Assembly: GCA_947374865.1 (NCBI GenBank)
Contig: CANCDR010000002.1
Location: 124,001 to 188,000, forward strand
DNA length: 64,000 bases
Direction: 5' to 3'
DNA from: Oxalobacteraceae bacterium
GTDB taxonomy: Bacteria; Pseudomonadota; Gammaproteobacteria; Burkholderiales; Burkholderiaceae_D
The position numbers were made by a program, and so were the translations under genes. Of the stretch, positions 8,253 through 17,167 are shown piece by piece; the stretch's first letter is position 1; every line of letters begins with the position of its first letter. The notes under the pieces are model-generated. The model was given only the letters and a program-made list of their open reading frames with translations, did not search any database and was not told where the DNA came from.

Positions 8253-8722
8253 GCTGTGCCCTCCTCGGCCAGCAGACGCTGCGCGCGCAGGATCGTCTCG
8301 CTGTCAGTTTCGCGCGCTGACTTTTGCTTTGCCAGCGATGTTTGCAGATTCTGGCGGCGCTGGACGTCTTGCTCGAAAAGGCGTAGCCGCTGCTGTTGAT
8401 ATACACTTTTTAGCTGAAGTGATGCGTGATGATCTGTCGCCTCGCACAAACGAAGTTCCGTTTTTAAAAGCACGTTTTGTAGCGCCAATAAATACACCAA
8501 TCCCTGCTGGTAAGCGGCACTATCCATGCTGTCAAGACGCTGCTGATTCAAGCGAGCAGCGTGCAGCGTGTGTTTATCCTGCAGTTGCGTCATTGTCTGC
8601 TGCTCGCTCATCACAAGGCGCATGGCATGCGCGCGCTCAAGATCGAGCGCATCGCACTGCCAGCGCTGCCGGCGCTGCAATGCCTCAAGCAGATCTGCTC
8701 TACGCTGTGCCGTGGTCTTCAT
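8249..8722 (-). CDS. fliJ: FliJ-like export chaperone
   Basis: The protein has 157 residues from ATG 8722, a start that gives the ATGA overlap with the end of fliI. It is almost entirely helical and rich in Gln, Arg, Glu and Leu, consistent with a long coiled-coil hairpin (QRRADLLEALQRRQRWQCDA and LFEQDVQRRQNLQTSLAKQK). FliJ is the stalk-like component at the FliI ATPase that helps engage the FlhA gate. Sequence identity in this family is low. The assignment uses coiled-coil character, size and the fliI-fliJ-fliK order. Confidence 0.75.
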   Translation of the reverse strand: MKTTAQRRADLLEALQRRQRWQCDALDLERAHAMRLVMSEQQTMTQLQDKHTLHAARLNQQRLDSMDSAAYQQGLVYLLALQNVLLKTELRLCEATDHHASLQLKSVYQQQRLRLFEQDVQRRQNLQTSLAKQKSARETDSETILRAQRLLAEEGTA

Positions 8723-10053
8723 ACGGATTGCTCTGGAACGGCGGCCAGGATGTGCGACAGTTCTTGCCACGCCTGGGTGGTCAAAACGCCGCCCTCGACC
8801 TGGCTCAACCAGCGCAGCAGCGCCGGTTCCAGTGCCAGGGCCACATCGAGCACAGGATTCGATCCTGCCAGATAGGCACCGATATCCACCATGGGCCGAT
8901 GCCGTGCCAACAAAACTAGGTGTCGTCTTACCGTGGCTGCCAGCGCGTTTTGTTCAGGCGTGACTAATTGCGACATCAGGCGGCTGACGCTTTGTAATAG
9001 ATCGATCGCTGGATACTGTCCCTGATGTGCCAACTCTCGCGTAAGTACAATGTGACCATCCAACGCGGCGCGTAGATGATCGGCGACCGGTTCATTGAAG
9101 TCATCGCCCTCTACTAGCACCGTCAATAAACCGGTGATGGAGCCACCTCCAGCATCCGTTCCACAGCGCTCGCACAATTCGGGTAACTCAGCAAACACGG
9201 ACGGCGTGTAAGCGCGCGCACTAGGCGGCTCGCCCGCTGCTAAGCCGACTTCGCGCCGCGCCATGGCAAAGCGGGTCACCGAATCCATGGTCAGCAATAC
9301 CTGCTTGCCTCTGGCGCGAAAAAAATCGGCAATAGCCAAAGCAGCATACGTTGCGCGAACTCGCGCCAAGGCCGGCTGATCGGCAGTCGCGACCACCACC
9401 ACCGAGCGCGCCAGTCCCTCTGAGCCAAGCTGCTGCTCAATGAATTCACGCACCTCACGACCACGTTCACCGATCAGGGCAATCACGTTCAAATCCGCCT
9501 GCGCATGGCGGGTGATCATGCCCAGCAGGGTACTTTTTCCAACGCCACTACCGGCGAAAATGCCGATACGCTGTCCTTGGCCGAGCGTGAGCAGGCAGTC
9601 AATACTGCGCACACCAGTCTGAAAAATATGTCGAATCGGTGGGCGCTGCAGAGGATTGATGGGGGCGCCTTTGAGTGATCGGGTAGCCGTAGTGTGTGGC
9701 GCCGGCAGACTATCAAGCGGGCGACCAAATCCGTCGATCACGCGACCGAGCAAGGCTTCGCCGACACCGATGGTATCGGCTGCACCATCGGCTACTACCC
9801 GACAGCCGGCCCGAATACCTTGCAGTGGACCATACGGCATCAGACTCAACTGACTACCCGCCACACCGACGACTTCTGCGACGACTGCTGCAGCATTCTG
9901 CTCGCTCGGCCAGATACGGCACAGCTCACCGATCGCAGCGGCGGGGCCGGTCGATTCGATGCACAGGCCGCGAATACGGCTAACAACGCCGACTCTTTGG
10001 CGCAGCTTAGCCGAGGCGAGTGCGTGACGGTAGTCGGCGAATTTGGTCAGCAT
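8719..10053 (-). CDS. fliI: flagellum-specific type III export ATPase FliI
   Basis: This 444-residue ATPase resembles the F1 beta subunit. The Walker A motif is GSGVGKSTLLGMI (about residues 167-179), followed by GERGREVREFIEQ, the Walker B region KQVLLTMDSVTRFAMARREV, and the DGHIVLTRELAHQGQYPAID stretch typical of FliI/SctN. It hydrolyses ATP at the cytoplasmic face of the export gate to unfold and release substrates. All nucleotide-binding motifs look intact, so active export is expected. It overlaps fliH by 7 nt. Confidence 0.95.
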   Translation of the reverse strand: MLTKFADYRHALASAKLRQRVGVVSRIRGLCIESTGPAAAIGELCRIWPSEQNAAAVVAEVVGVAGSQLSLMPYGPLQGIRAGCRVVADGAADTIGVGEALLGRVIDGFGRPLDSLPAPHTTATRSLKGAPINPLQRPPIRHIFQTGVRSIDCLLTLGQGQRIGIFAGSGVGKSTLLGMITRHAQADLNVIALIGERGREVREFIEQQLGSEGLARSVVVVATADQPALARVRATYAALAIADFFRARGKQVLLTMDSVTRFAMARREVGLAAGEPPSARAYTPSVFAELPELCERCGTDAGGGSITGLLTVLVEGDDFNEPVADHLRAALDGHIVLTRELAHQGQYPAIDLLQSVSRLMSQLVTPEQNALAATVRRHLVLLARHRPMVDIGAYLAGSNPVLDVALALEPALLRWLSQVEGGVLTTQAWQELSHILAAVPEQSV

Positions 10054-10979
10054 GATGGGCCCATGTTGGCGCTCGCTACTTGCGTCGCTGACGTAGTAGG
10101 AGCGGTAGAGGTCGTAGGCGTTGCTGGAGTCGCGCTCATTGTTCGCACTAACAGCAGACTATCGCGCAAGGCCTCAAGCTGAATCTCAAAGCGGGCATCC
10201 AGACTGCCGGCAGGCGTATCAATGATGCAGCCGCCGAGCGCGATGCGCGCATCGGCCAGAAATGACATGCTGCTCTCGACACCGAGCTGCTGCAACATAG
10301 CCGCCGTATGCGGATCGTCCTGCAAACAGGCGATATCCTGCGGATGCAGACGAATCACCGCGACTGGCCGCGCACCCAGTTCAATGAGGGCCTGCTGAAC
10401 TTGGCCACGCACGGCTTGGGCCGACACACATATCTGACCGAGCATACGACACAGACTGGTGAAGACCAGATCGAGCATATCGTCTTCGACCAGTTCAAGC
10501 CGCTGGGCGATGGCAGCCGGCAGCTGCTGCAATAAGTGTTCGACCTGTTTGACGCGCGTTTGCCATGCCTTTTCGGCGCCTTGTTCGCCTGCTAAAAATC
10601 CTGATTGATAACCTGCTGCATGGCCTGCTTCATTGCCTGCTTCATTGCCTGCTTCATTGCCGGCTTCATAGCCGGCTTCATAGCCTGCTTCATAGCCTGC
10701 TTCATAGCCTGCTTCATAGCCCTCATCGTGACCTGTTTTATAAGCTACTTGGTAGTCGTCTCGATAGCCTGATTGGTAGCCTTCTGCATGCGCTGTTTGA
10801 GCATGCAGCGACATCGATCTACCTCCAGCCGGGTCTGCCATAGATGCCACTGATGCACCAGATGGAATCAGTAGTTCACGCCGGCCTTGCATAAGGACTG
10901 CATGCAATACCGCGGCATGGCTTGACTGACCATGCAACAGAATCGCCGGCTGTGACGATCGTTTCTGCGTTGGCTTCAT
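10047..10979 (-). CDS. fliH: FliH-like ATPase regulator with extended GxxxG repeat
   Basis: This 310-residue protein has three parts: a variable N-terminus, a long central glycine-repeat helix, and a C-terminal domain resembling the V/F-type ATPase E subunit (about residues 165-280, DDMLDLVFTSLCRMLGQICV). The repeat (about residues 72-120) contains GYEA five times, then GNEA three times, then related units. Glycine at every fourth residue is the known FliH packing motif, but here it is unusually long and regular. FliH dimers bind FliI and link it to FliN. It overlaps both neighbours (fliG by 4 nt, fliI by 7 nt). Confidence 0.85.
   Translation of the reverse strand: MKPTQKRSSQPAILLHGQSSHAAVLHAVLMQGRRELLIPSGASVASMADPAGGRSMSLHAQTAHAEGYQSGYRDDYQVAYKTGHDEGYEAGYEAGYEAGYEAGYEAGNEAGNEAGNEAGHAAGYQSGFLAGEQGAEKAWQTRVKQVEHLLQQLPAAIAQRLELVEDDMLDLVFTSLCRMLGQICVSAQAVRGQVQQALIELGARPVAVIRLHPQDIACLQDDPHTAAMLQQLGVESSMSFLADARIALGGCIIDTPAGSLDARFEIQLEALRDSLLLVRTMSATPATPTTSTAPTTSATQVASANMGPSC
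10629..10724. repeat. 12-bp tandem repeat, eight units, inside fliH
   Basis: Eight consecutive 12-nt units of the type TTCAT(T/A)GCC(T/G)GC encode the GYEA/GNEA repeat of FliH on the minus strand. Several units are identical at the DNA level, which points to recent slippage or unequal recombination rather than old protein-level selection only. Confidence 0.9.
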
Positions 10980-11746
10980 GATTCTTCCTTCATTTTTTCG
11001 CGTGTACGTATCAGACGAAAAATGTGACGCTGTGTCAGCGCCAGTGTCCAGCGCAGACGATCAAGATAGGCTAGGCATCTCGACCTGGTCGCTGCAAAAT
11101 ACGATGCCGTTCTATCAGCGACAGCGTTCGGGCCAGCATTCGTATCAGCATCAACTTTAGTTCTACCATCCGCTTCCGCATGAGGCTTCGTATCCAACGC
11201 GGTTTTGGATGCCATCATCAACCTGACCTGTTCCGACAGCGCAGCCAGGACCGCCGATTTTATCGCCGCGGGAAAATCCTCAGAATCAGCCAATCGCTTT
11301 TCCAGCGCACTTCTTTTACTCGACTCCAGCCGCTGCAGCAGCGCCGCCTGCCAATGCCAGCTGGTACAGCGCAAGACCAGAGCGATCAGCAGCACCGGCT
11401 CGGCCTGCAGAATGCGCATCAGGTAGTGCCCCGGCGCCTGCTGTAAATAGGCGAGGTGACGTTGATCTTCATTGCAGGATTGAGTCGCCGACAGCGATTG
11501 CGCATTGAATTGTGCTTCGAATTCCGACGCTAATTTCCCCTGCAATGGCGCTTCAGGCAGATTGGCGGCAAGTTCTAGCAGCCGTGCATCGGCAGGCAGC
11601 CCGAGTCGCGTGAGCTCATCGAGCAAGACGGCTAAAGCATCTCGCTCACGCTGTGCAAGCTGCGCCAGTAACCAGCAACGTTCAGCCGGCGCAGTGGCAT
11701 GGAGTAGTAAGGCCGCCTGACGCAGACCTGTATCGCCGGTCATCAT
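10976..11746 (-). CDS. fliG: divergent, truncated FliG-like protein without torque domain
   Basis: The protein has 256 residues; ordinary FliG has about 330. Residues 6-50 (GLRQAALLLHATAPAERCWL and onward) resemble the FliG N-terminal FliF-binding domain. Residues 108-170 (YLMRILQAEPVLLIALVLRC, then LLQRLESSKRSALEKRL) match the FliG middle domain, whose usual core is EHPQTIALIL. The remaining 75 residues are a hydrophilic linker and a basic helix. No FliG C-terminal domain with its charged torque helix is present. The gene sits between fliF and fliH with 4-nt overlaps at both ends, the normal FliG position, so truncation by a neighbouring insertion is not the cause. The same slot holds sctK in injectisome clusters. 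Confidence 0.7.
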   Translation of the reverse strand: MMTGDTGLRQAALLLHATAPAERCWLLAQLAQRERDALAVLLDELTRLGLPADARLLELAANLPEAPLQGKLASEFEAQFNAQSLSATQSCNEDQRHLAYLQQAPGHYLMRILQAEPVLLIALVLRCTSWHWQAALLQRLESSKRSALEKRLADSEDFPAAIKSAVLAALSEQVRLMMASKTALDTKPHAEADGRTKVDADTNAGPNAVADRTASYFAATRSRCLAYLDRLRWTLALTQRHIFRLIRTREKMKEES

Positions 11747-13296
11747 GACGGCCTCTGCTGAAGTGGTGTCTGGAGCGGAGACTGGGATGAAGCGTGAAGT
11801 GAAGGCTGCGCAGGCTGAGATGCAGCCTGCGGTGGGTGCTGCATGCTCTGCTGAATGTCATTCTGCGCTACATGAGAATCCCCCGCAGATGCAGTATCAC
11901 TTCGCAGCCAGCAACGCAGCTGCGCCAAGACAGCCTTACGTTGTGCTGCAGATAAGTTCGTTCGACGTTTGCGCTGCAAAATAATCAAACTAACGAGGAT
12001 TATCACGATTGCCATCACGCTCAACAAACCCGTCATAATTTTTGCCGAGTCCGTGGGCAGCATCACCGGCCGATCTAATTCAATCGGCAACGCAGAAGAA
12101 CGCACCTGGGCCGGGATGTCACTAACATCCTCAGCCCGAACCAGCGGATGTGCCATCGCCTGCACCACCACCGTATCGCCGCGTTCGGGTACTGCGCCGG
12201 CCGCTGCCGCCAGCGTGTCACAGAGTTGCGTGATCTGCCCGGCATCTAGCGCATGCCACACCACCGCCACCACATGCAGTCGCCGAATGGCACCCGGCGC
12301 AGAAACGACCTGTTCGATGCGCCGGCCAGTCTGATAATCTACCTCCCGCTGCGAACTACCATTTTTTGCTTTGCCATCATCGGGTGCTGCATCATGTAGT
12401 GTCTCGCGTTCGCGTACCATGACACCGGTCGGAATCTGTCCCTGCGACACCGGCGTGCCCAGCACTTCTTCGGTCGTAGTACGCACCTGATCCATATTCA
12501 AGCTCACATCCACACTGGCCATGGCCTGCGCTTCGCCAAAGGTTCGCGTAAGGACCAGATCAAGTTTATGGCGCAGATAATTTTCAGTTTCCTTCTGCAG
12601 ATCCAAGCGATGCGAACTAGCCGCGCCATCGCCGTCTGCCTGTGCTGCGCGTGTGAGCGCCACGCCCTGCTGATCGACGATCGTGACATCCGACGCGCTA
12701 ATGCCGGGAACTGCGGCAGCGACCAGACCCTGAATACCCGCCACCTGCTCACTGCGCAGGCTTTGATGGTGTTTCATGTTCAGGGTGATGGCGGCCTTGG
12801 CCTTGCTATTGGCGCGCTTGAACAAACCTTCTTCTGGCAGCGCCAGATGAACCCGTACATCCGCTACTTCCGCGAGCGACAAGATGGTTCGCGTCAACTC
12901 GCCTTGTAAAGCACGCTGATAATTAATTTTTTGGGCAAATTCCGTCATGCCAAAGTCGGCGTTATTGAATAATTCAAAGCCGACCGTACCGTGCAAGGGA
13001 ATGTCCTTACCCATGAGTTTGATGCGGGTCTGATGCAGAATATCTTTTTCGACCAGAATGACCGTGCCAGAAGCACCCGGTGCCAATTTATGCGGGATCT
13101 TCATCCGCTCGAGTTCTGCCACCATGGCCGCCGTATCTTGCGCTGTCAGGTCAGAAAATAAGGCTTGATAATCGGTACTGAATAGCCACACACTCAGTCC
13201 GATCACCATTACAAGGATCAGCCCCAGTCCGCACACGAGGCCAGCACGCGCCGCTCGCGAGAGTCCTTGCCAAAATTCTGCACACACCTTCAACAC
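11743..13296 (-). CDS. fliF: MS-ring protein FliF
   Basis: This 517-residue protein starts at GTG 13296, six nt after an AGGAG site; no in-frame ATG lies close by. It has an N-terminal transmembrane helix (residues 19-39), ring-building motifs (DYQALFSDLTAQDTAAMVAE, then GTVGFELFNNADFGMTEFAQ and YQRALQGELTRTILSLAEV), and a second transmembrane helix around residues 420-442 (MTGLLSVMAIVIILVSLII). The cytoplasmic tail includes LRCWLRSD, similar to the FliG-binding motif, and then a Gln/Ser/Pro-rich end of about 45 residues. FliF forms the inner-membrane ring that houses the export gate. Confidence 0.93.
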   Translation of the reverse strand: MLKVCAEFWQGLSRAARAGLVCGLGLILVMVIGLSVWLFSTDYQALFSDLTAQDTAAMVAELERMKIPHKLAPGASGTVILVEKDILHQTRIKLMGKDIPLHGTVGFELFNNADFGMTEFAQKINYQRALQGELTRTILSLAEVADVRVHLALPEEGLFKRANSKAKAAITLNMKHHQSLRSEQVAGIQGLVAAAVPGISASDVTIVDQQGVALTRAAQADGDGAASSHRLDLQKETENYLRHKLDLVLTRTFGEAQAMASVDVSLNMDQVRTTTEEVLGTPVSQGQIPTGVMVRERETLHDAAPDDGKAKNGSSQREVDYQTGRRIEQVVSAPGAIRRLHVVAVVWHALDAGQITQLCDTLAAAAGAVPERGDTVVVQAMAHPLVRAEDVSDIPAQVRSSALPIELDRPVMLPTDSAKIMTGLLSVMAIVIILVSLIILQRKRRTNLSAAQRKAVLAQLRCWLRSDTASAGDSHVAQNDIQQSMQHPPQAASQPAQPSLHASSQSPLQTPLQQRPS

Positions 13297-13360
13297 ATCA
13301 TGCTCCTGTTATTTGTACGCCGCACATGCGACGCAAGCAGCCACTCAAATCCTTGAATAT

Positions 13361-13657
13361 TTAAATCGACATCTTCATGACATCCTGGTACGCCTCCAGC
13401 AGTCTGCTGCGCACTTGTAAGATCAGCTGTAATGCCGTGCGGGTCTCCTCCATCTGGATCATGGTTTGATGCAGGTTCTGCGTCTCGCCCAGTGCCAGCG
13501 ACTGCAGCGTGGCTTGGCTTTGCATGAGCTGCGAATTAACCTGTTCCAGCCCCTGCGTGACCATGTTGCCAAAGCTCGAAGCGGGCGCTGTCAGCAGGCG
13601 GATGACGCTCGGATCAGCCTCAATAGCGGCGATGCTGGCGATCGCTTGCGGGCTCAT
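13361..13657 (-). CDS. fliE: MS ring-rod junction protein FliE
   Basis: This encodes 98 residues, the normal FliE size. The C-terminal helical region (LHQTMIQMEETRTALQLILQ, then VRSRLLEAYQDVMKMSI) carries the family signature, including the final YQDVMKM segment. FliE connects the MS ring to the proximal rod and is an early export substrate. It overlaps flgC by 4 nt in the common flgBC-fliE arrangement. Confidence 0.9.
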   Translation of the reverse strand: MSPQAIASIAAIEADPSVIRLLTAPASSFGNMVTQGLEQVNSQLMQSQATLQSLALGETQNLHQTMIQMEETRTALQLILQVRSRLLEAYQDVMKMSI

Positions 13658-14070
13658 GTCGCACCACCGATCTCGAGCGCCTTTTGTGCCATCGTCCGCG
13701 CTGCATTCATGGCGGCGATATTGGCCTCGTAGGCACGCAAGGCGCTCATCATGGTCAGCATTTCATTTGCAGTATCGATGCCCGGATAAGCCACCAGGCC
13801 GCGCGCATCGGCAAACGGATGACCCGGCTCTTGCACCATGCGCGGTGCAGCACCGCTGGGCTCAATCGTGACTTGCGCAGCATTCGGCATACCGTTCGCC
13901 ATCAGCGCACCGAAACTGCTGCGTGCAATCACGCGCATGGGCGCATACGCCGTTGCCCCGGGCTCAGCCACGGTATGGGTATTGGCCAGATTGAGCGCCG
14001 TTACTTCTAGCCGCAGCCGCTCGATGTCCATGCCGGCGGCACTGATGGCAAATGCCTGTCGATAATCCAT
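13654..14070 (-). CDS. flgC: proximal rod protein FlgC
   Basis: The protein has 138 residues. The N-terminal rod motif is present (FAISAAGMDIERLRLEVTAL, then NLANTHTV), as is the C-terminal motif (YPGIDTANEMLTMMSALRAY, then EANIAAMNAARTM). These termini pair as the coiled coil found in rod and hook subunits. Size and both signatures are normal. It lies between flgB and fliE. Confidence 0.93.
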   Translation of the reverse strand: MDYRQAFAISAAGMDIERLRLEVTALNLANTHTVAEPGATAYAPMRVIARSSFGALMANGMPNAAQVTIEPSGAAPRMVQEPGHPFADARGLVAYPGIDTANEMLTMMSALRAYEANIAAMNAARTMAQKALEIGGAT

Positions 14071-14114
14071 TCTGTATGTCCTTAAAATAGTGGGTAAAGC
14101 CTGATGCCCCGAAC

Positions 14115-14150
14115 TTACTTAAGCTGACCTTACTTAAGCTGACCTTACTT
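14115..14150. repeat. 15-bp tandem repeat between flgB and flgC
   Basis: Two perfect copies of TTACTTAAGCTGACC (14115-14129, 14130-14144) and a partial third (TTACTT) reach into flgB. The third copy supplies the TAA stop codon of flgB (14145-14147). Confidence 0.85.
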
Positions 14151-14528
14151 CTTGCCTTCACTGATCGCGCTCGATAAAAGTGCAAAATGTTTGTTGAGCC
14201 CCTTGATTAAGGCCTGATAATGCAAGGTGTTTTGTGCCAGTTTTGCCACTTCAGCATCCAGCGGACTTGGCCCCTGTTGGCGGGGAAAATTCGCCATTGG
14301 CGTCATCTTTAGCTGCACATCGGCGAGCGAAAAGGCATCCACCGATCCATTCCTGCGCAAGCCATCCCGGGCTTGCAATAATTGCGTCTCGAATGCCACT
14401 TCCTGCGGCTGGTAATCGATCACATCGGCATTGGCGATATTGCTGGCGATTGCCTGCTGGCGCAGACTGGCGGCATCCAGCGCGAGTGACAGCGTCGCGG
14501 TCGTCATCGCTTCGATTCCTGCAAACAT
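14145..14528 (-). CDS. flgB: proximal rod protein FlgB
   Basis: This encodes 127 residues and has the FlgB signature (SLRQQAIASNIANADVIDYQ, then PQEVAFETQLLQARDGL). The C-terminal helix (DAEVAKLAQNTLHYQALIKG, then LNKHFALLSSAISEGKK) is also typical. Length is normal. It starts a flgB-flgC-fliE-fliF run. Its stop codon is formed by a short tandem repeat. Confidence 0.92.
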   Translation of the reverse strand: MFAGIEAMTTATLSLALDAASLRQQAIASNIANADVIDYQPQEVAFETQLLQARDGLRRNGSVDAFSLADVQLKMTPMANFPRQQGPSPLDAEVAKLAQNTLHYQALIKGLNKHFALLSSAISEGKK

Positions 14529-14589
14529 GTCCTGCTCCTATTCAAAAGTAGTGCTGAAAAATTGTGCTAAAAAATAGGCCCAAAGCCCG

Positions 14590-15726
14590 CTACTGAATTC
14601 GCAGTTCGGCATGCATGGCGCCGGCTGCCTTGAGCGCACGCAGGATGGAAATCATGTCGCGCGTATTGATTTTCATCTTCGCTAATACCTGCATCAAATC
14701 GGCGACCGTGGTCTGGCCAGGCGCGACGAATCCAGGCACCTCCTGTTCTTCCACCTTGATCTGACTATTCGCCAAAATCGCCGTGCGCACACCCTCTCCT
14801 GTGTGGCTCACCAGAATGGGTTGAGAGGCGGTGTTTTGCGTTGTAATGGCAATTTTCAAGTCCCCATGCGCGATGGCGACCGGCGCAATGCGTACATCAC
14901 CGCCAGCCACCACGGTCCCGGTGCGTTCATTGATGACGACGCGTGCGCGGCGATCCGGATCGACCTGAACGTTTTCTATGCGCGCTAAAAATTCCACCAT
15001 GTGTGGCTGATTTTTCTGTGGCACCTGAATCAGAATGCCGCTTGCATCGTGGGCTTCGGCCAGTGTTTCACCGAACTGGCTATTGATCGCCTGCGCTACT
15101 TTGCTGGCGGTGCCATAATCAGCTTCGGTGAGCACGAACATGACGCTCTGCTCAGGGGTCAACATCTGCGCCGTAACGCCTACCTCCACCACGGCACCGC
15201 CAGGAATCGTGCCAACCGTCGGATGATTTTTTTGCACCACATTGCCGTTCGCGTCATACCGATAGCCGCCGACCGACAAAGCCCCCTGTGCCAAGGCATA
15301 CACCCGTCCGTTGGCCGCCTTGAGCGCTGTTTGCAGTAGCGTGCCGCCGACCAGACTGCGCGCATCGGCACTGGAACTGACGCTCACATCCACCACATCG
15401 CCTTCCCGTGCAAAGGGCGGCAAGGAAGCCGACACCATCACGACAGCCACGTTACGACTTTGAATTTGCTCGGGTGGCAAACTTAAATTGAACTGTGCCA
15501 GCACATTTGACAAGGCCTGACGCGTAGCGCGATTCGTAGAGGTGTCGCCAGTGCCAGCAAGACCACTCACCAGACCGTAGCCGACCAGCGCGTTCTCGCG
15601 CCAGCCCTGCAGTTTGCCCAGGTCTTTGACGCGCATGCTCTGCCCGGCAGCAGCGCTCAAAGAAAATACGAGCCCAAGAAGCATGACATAGCGCTCAAGA
15701 CGGATGAACGTAAACAGATTCGCCAT
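14590..15726 (-). CDS. flgI: P-ring protein FlgI
   Basis: The protein has 378 residues from ATG 15726, chosen because it overlaps the flgH stop and gives a signal peptide (MLLGLVFSLSAAAGQSMRVK region). Family motifs include GYGLVSGLAGTGDTSTNRAT, NVAVVMVSASLPPFAREGDV and the C-terminal DLMQVLAKMKINTRDMISIL, then RALKAAGAMHAEL. FlgI is secreted by the Sec route and forms the periplasmic bushing around the rod in peptidoglycan. The P-ring chaperone gene flgA is not in this window. Everything visible looks intact. Confidence 0.95.
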   Translation of the reverse strand: MANLFTFIRLERYVMLLGLVFSLSAAAGQSMRVKDLGKLQGWRENALVGYGLVSGLAGTGDTSTNRATRQALSNVLAQFNLSLPPEQIQSRNVAVVMVSASLPPFAREGDVVDVSVSSSADARSLVGGTLLQTALKAANGRVYALAQGALSVGGYRYDANGNVVQKNHPTVGTIPGGAVVEVGVTAQMLTPEQSVMFVLTEADYGTASKVAQAINSQFGETLAEAHDASGILIQVPQKNQPHMVEFLARIENVQVDPDRRARVVINERTGTVVAGGDVRIAPVAIAHGDLKIAITTQNTASQPILVSHTGEGVRTAILANSQIKVEEQEVPGFVAPGQTTVADLMQVLAKMKINTRDMISILRALKAAGAMHAELRIQ

Positions 15727-16328
15727 CAGAAGCCCATCCAGTCGGCAAATCGGCGCCACCAGCTGCGCCTTTGACGTTCACTCAAATCGCCATCTCCCAA
15801 ATAGGTAATCCGCGCATCGGCCAGCCGATTCGATAGCAGCAGATTGCCATCCGAAATATCCTGCGCGCGTACCCGCCCTTCCAGGCTGATGCGCTGTCGT
15901 TCTTCGTTTAAGATGAGGAGCTGTTCCCCGGCGACGCGCAGATCGCCATTGGCCAACACTTCCGTTACCGTCACGCTCAGTTGCGCGAGTAATTTGCCAT
16001 TGCGCTGGGTCCGTCCACCGCCATCGAAATCGCCAGCTACGCTTAGGTCTGCTGCTGCGCGATGGTCGCCATGCTGCAGCGCGCCGGCTAAAGAATTTTT
16101 ACGCCGGGTGCTGGTATCTGAATTGGTCGATGCGCTGGCGCTCTCGAGTACCTGCACCGTCAGAACGTCTCCCACACGATAAGCCTTTTGGTCGGCAGTC
16201 AGGGGTCGGTAGGATTTTTCATCGTACAGGCTGGTGCCGGGCGCATTCAGCGCGAGCACGGGTGCACCCAGACCCAGCGTCAAGGACAAAAGAGTATCCA
16301 ACAAAAATAAAATGAAATAGGTACGCAT
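15726..16328 (-). CDS. flgH: L-ring protein FlgH
   Basis: This encodes 200 residues with an N-terminal hydrophobic export signal. Family motifs are YRVGDVLTVQVLESASASTN, FDGGGRTQRNGKLLAQLSVT and VRAQDISDGNLLLSNRLADA, then RITYLGDGDL. FlgH is normally a lipoprotein of the outer membrane ring. A canonical lipobox cysteine is not obvious in the first 30 residues, so lipidation is uncertain. It ends by overlapping the first base of the flgI start codon. Confidence 0.92.
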   Translation of the reverse strand: MRTYFILFLLDTLLSLTLGLGAPVLALNAPGTSLYDEKSYRPLTADQKAYRVGDVLTVQVLESASASTNSDTSTRRKNSLAGALQHGDHRAAADLSVAGDFDGGGRTQRNGKLLAQLSVTVTEVLANGDLRVAGEQLLILNEERQRISLEGRVRAQDISDGNLLLSNRLADARITYLGDGDLSERQRRSWWRRFADWMGF

Positions 16329-16354
16329 AGTGAATCGATGGGCTTAGGGGCTTC

Positions 16355-17134
16355 CTACTTACGCAGGTTATTAATCAGCGACGCCATTTCGTCTGCCGCC
16401 TGCACTGCCTTGACACTAGCTTCGTAGGCACGCTGGGCAATCATCAGGCTGACCATTTCATCGACCATCTTGACGTTCGACGATTCCAACATACCCTGCA
16501 CAATGTTGCCGGCACCGTCCTCACCCGCCCGCACGGCCGTCGGTGAGCCCGATTCCTGACTGGCGCGGTACAGGTTGGCGCCAATTTCCGTCAATGCGCC
16601 GGGGCTGGCAAAGCGCACCAATTCGAGCTGACCGAGTTCGGTTTGCTGCGTTTGTCCGGGCAGGGATACCCGTACTCGCCCCTGGCTATCGATGCTGAGT
16701 GCCTGGGCGTTTTCAGGGACTAAAATTTCTGGCCGCATGATCTGCCCGGTCTGTGTTGTCAGCAGACCATCCGCACTACGCTTTAAGCTGGCGCCGCGGG
16801 TATAAGCCAGTGATCCGTCTGCTAACACTACCTCCAGCATGCCTTCGCCCTGAATTGCCACATCCAAGGCTGATCCGGTTTGTTTGAGTTCTCCGCCGTC
16901 GAATATTCGTCCACCTTGAATACCGCGCACACCGAGTCCAATGCTGGTGTTATGGATGCTGCCCTCACTACCGACAGCCTGACTCACGCTGGTTTGCATA
17001 AGCAGATCAGAAAAATGCACGCTTGATTTTTTGAATCCCGGCGTATTGACGTTCGCCAGATTATTGGCGATGGTCTCGACCTGTAACTGCTGGCTTTGCA
17101 TGCCGGTGGCACCGATGTAAAACGCATTATTCAT
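16355..17134 (-). CDS. flgG: distal rod protein FlgG
   Basis: This encodes 259 residues, the usual FlgG size. The N-terminal signature is YIGATGMQSQQLQVETIANN, then LANVNTPGFKKS. The central part contains GEGMLEVVLADGSLAYTRGA, and the C-terminus GMLESSNVKMVDEMVSLMIA, then QRAYEASVKAVQ. FlgG builds the distal rod that crosses the P and L rings. Its presence with FlgE, FlgH and FlgI means the structure should cross the outer membrane. Confidence 0.95.
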   Translation of the reverse strand: MNNAFYIGATGMQSQQLQVETIANNLANVNTPGFKKSSVHFSDLLMQTSVSQAVGSEGSIHNTSIGLGVRGIQGGRIFDGGELKQTGSALDVAIQGEGMLEVVLADGSLAYTRGASLKRSADGLLTTQTGQIMRPEILVPENAQALSIDSQGRVRVSLPGQTQQTELGQLELVRFASPGALTEIGANLYRASQESGSPTAVRAGEDGAGNIVQGMLESSNVKMVDEMVSLMIAQRAYEASVKAVQAADEMASLINNLRK

Positions 17135-17167
17135 GGGAGTGGATCCGTTTAAAATAGGGGGAATTTT

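Noticed and set aside
8218-8919. 233-codon plus-strand frame opposite fliJ and fliI
   Set aside because: Shadow of conserved minus-strand genes in GC-rich sequence.
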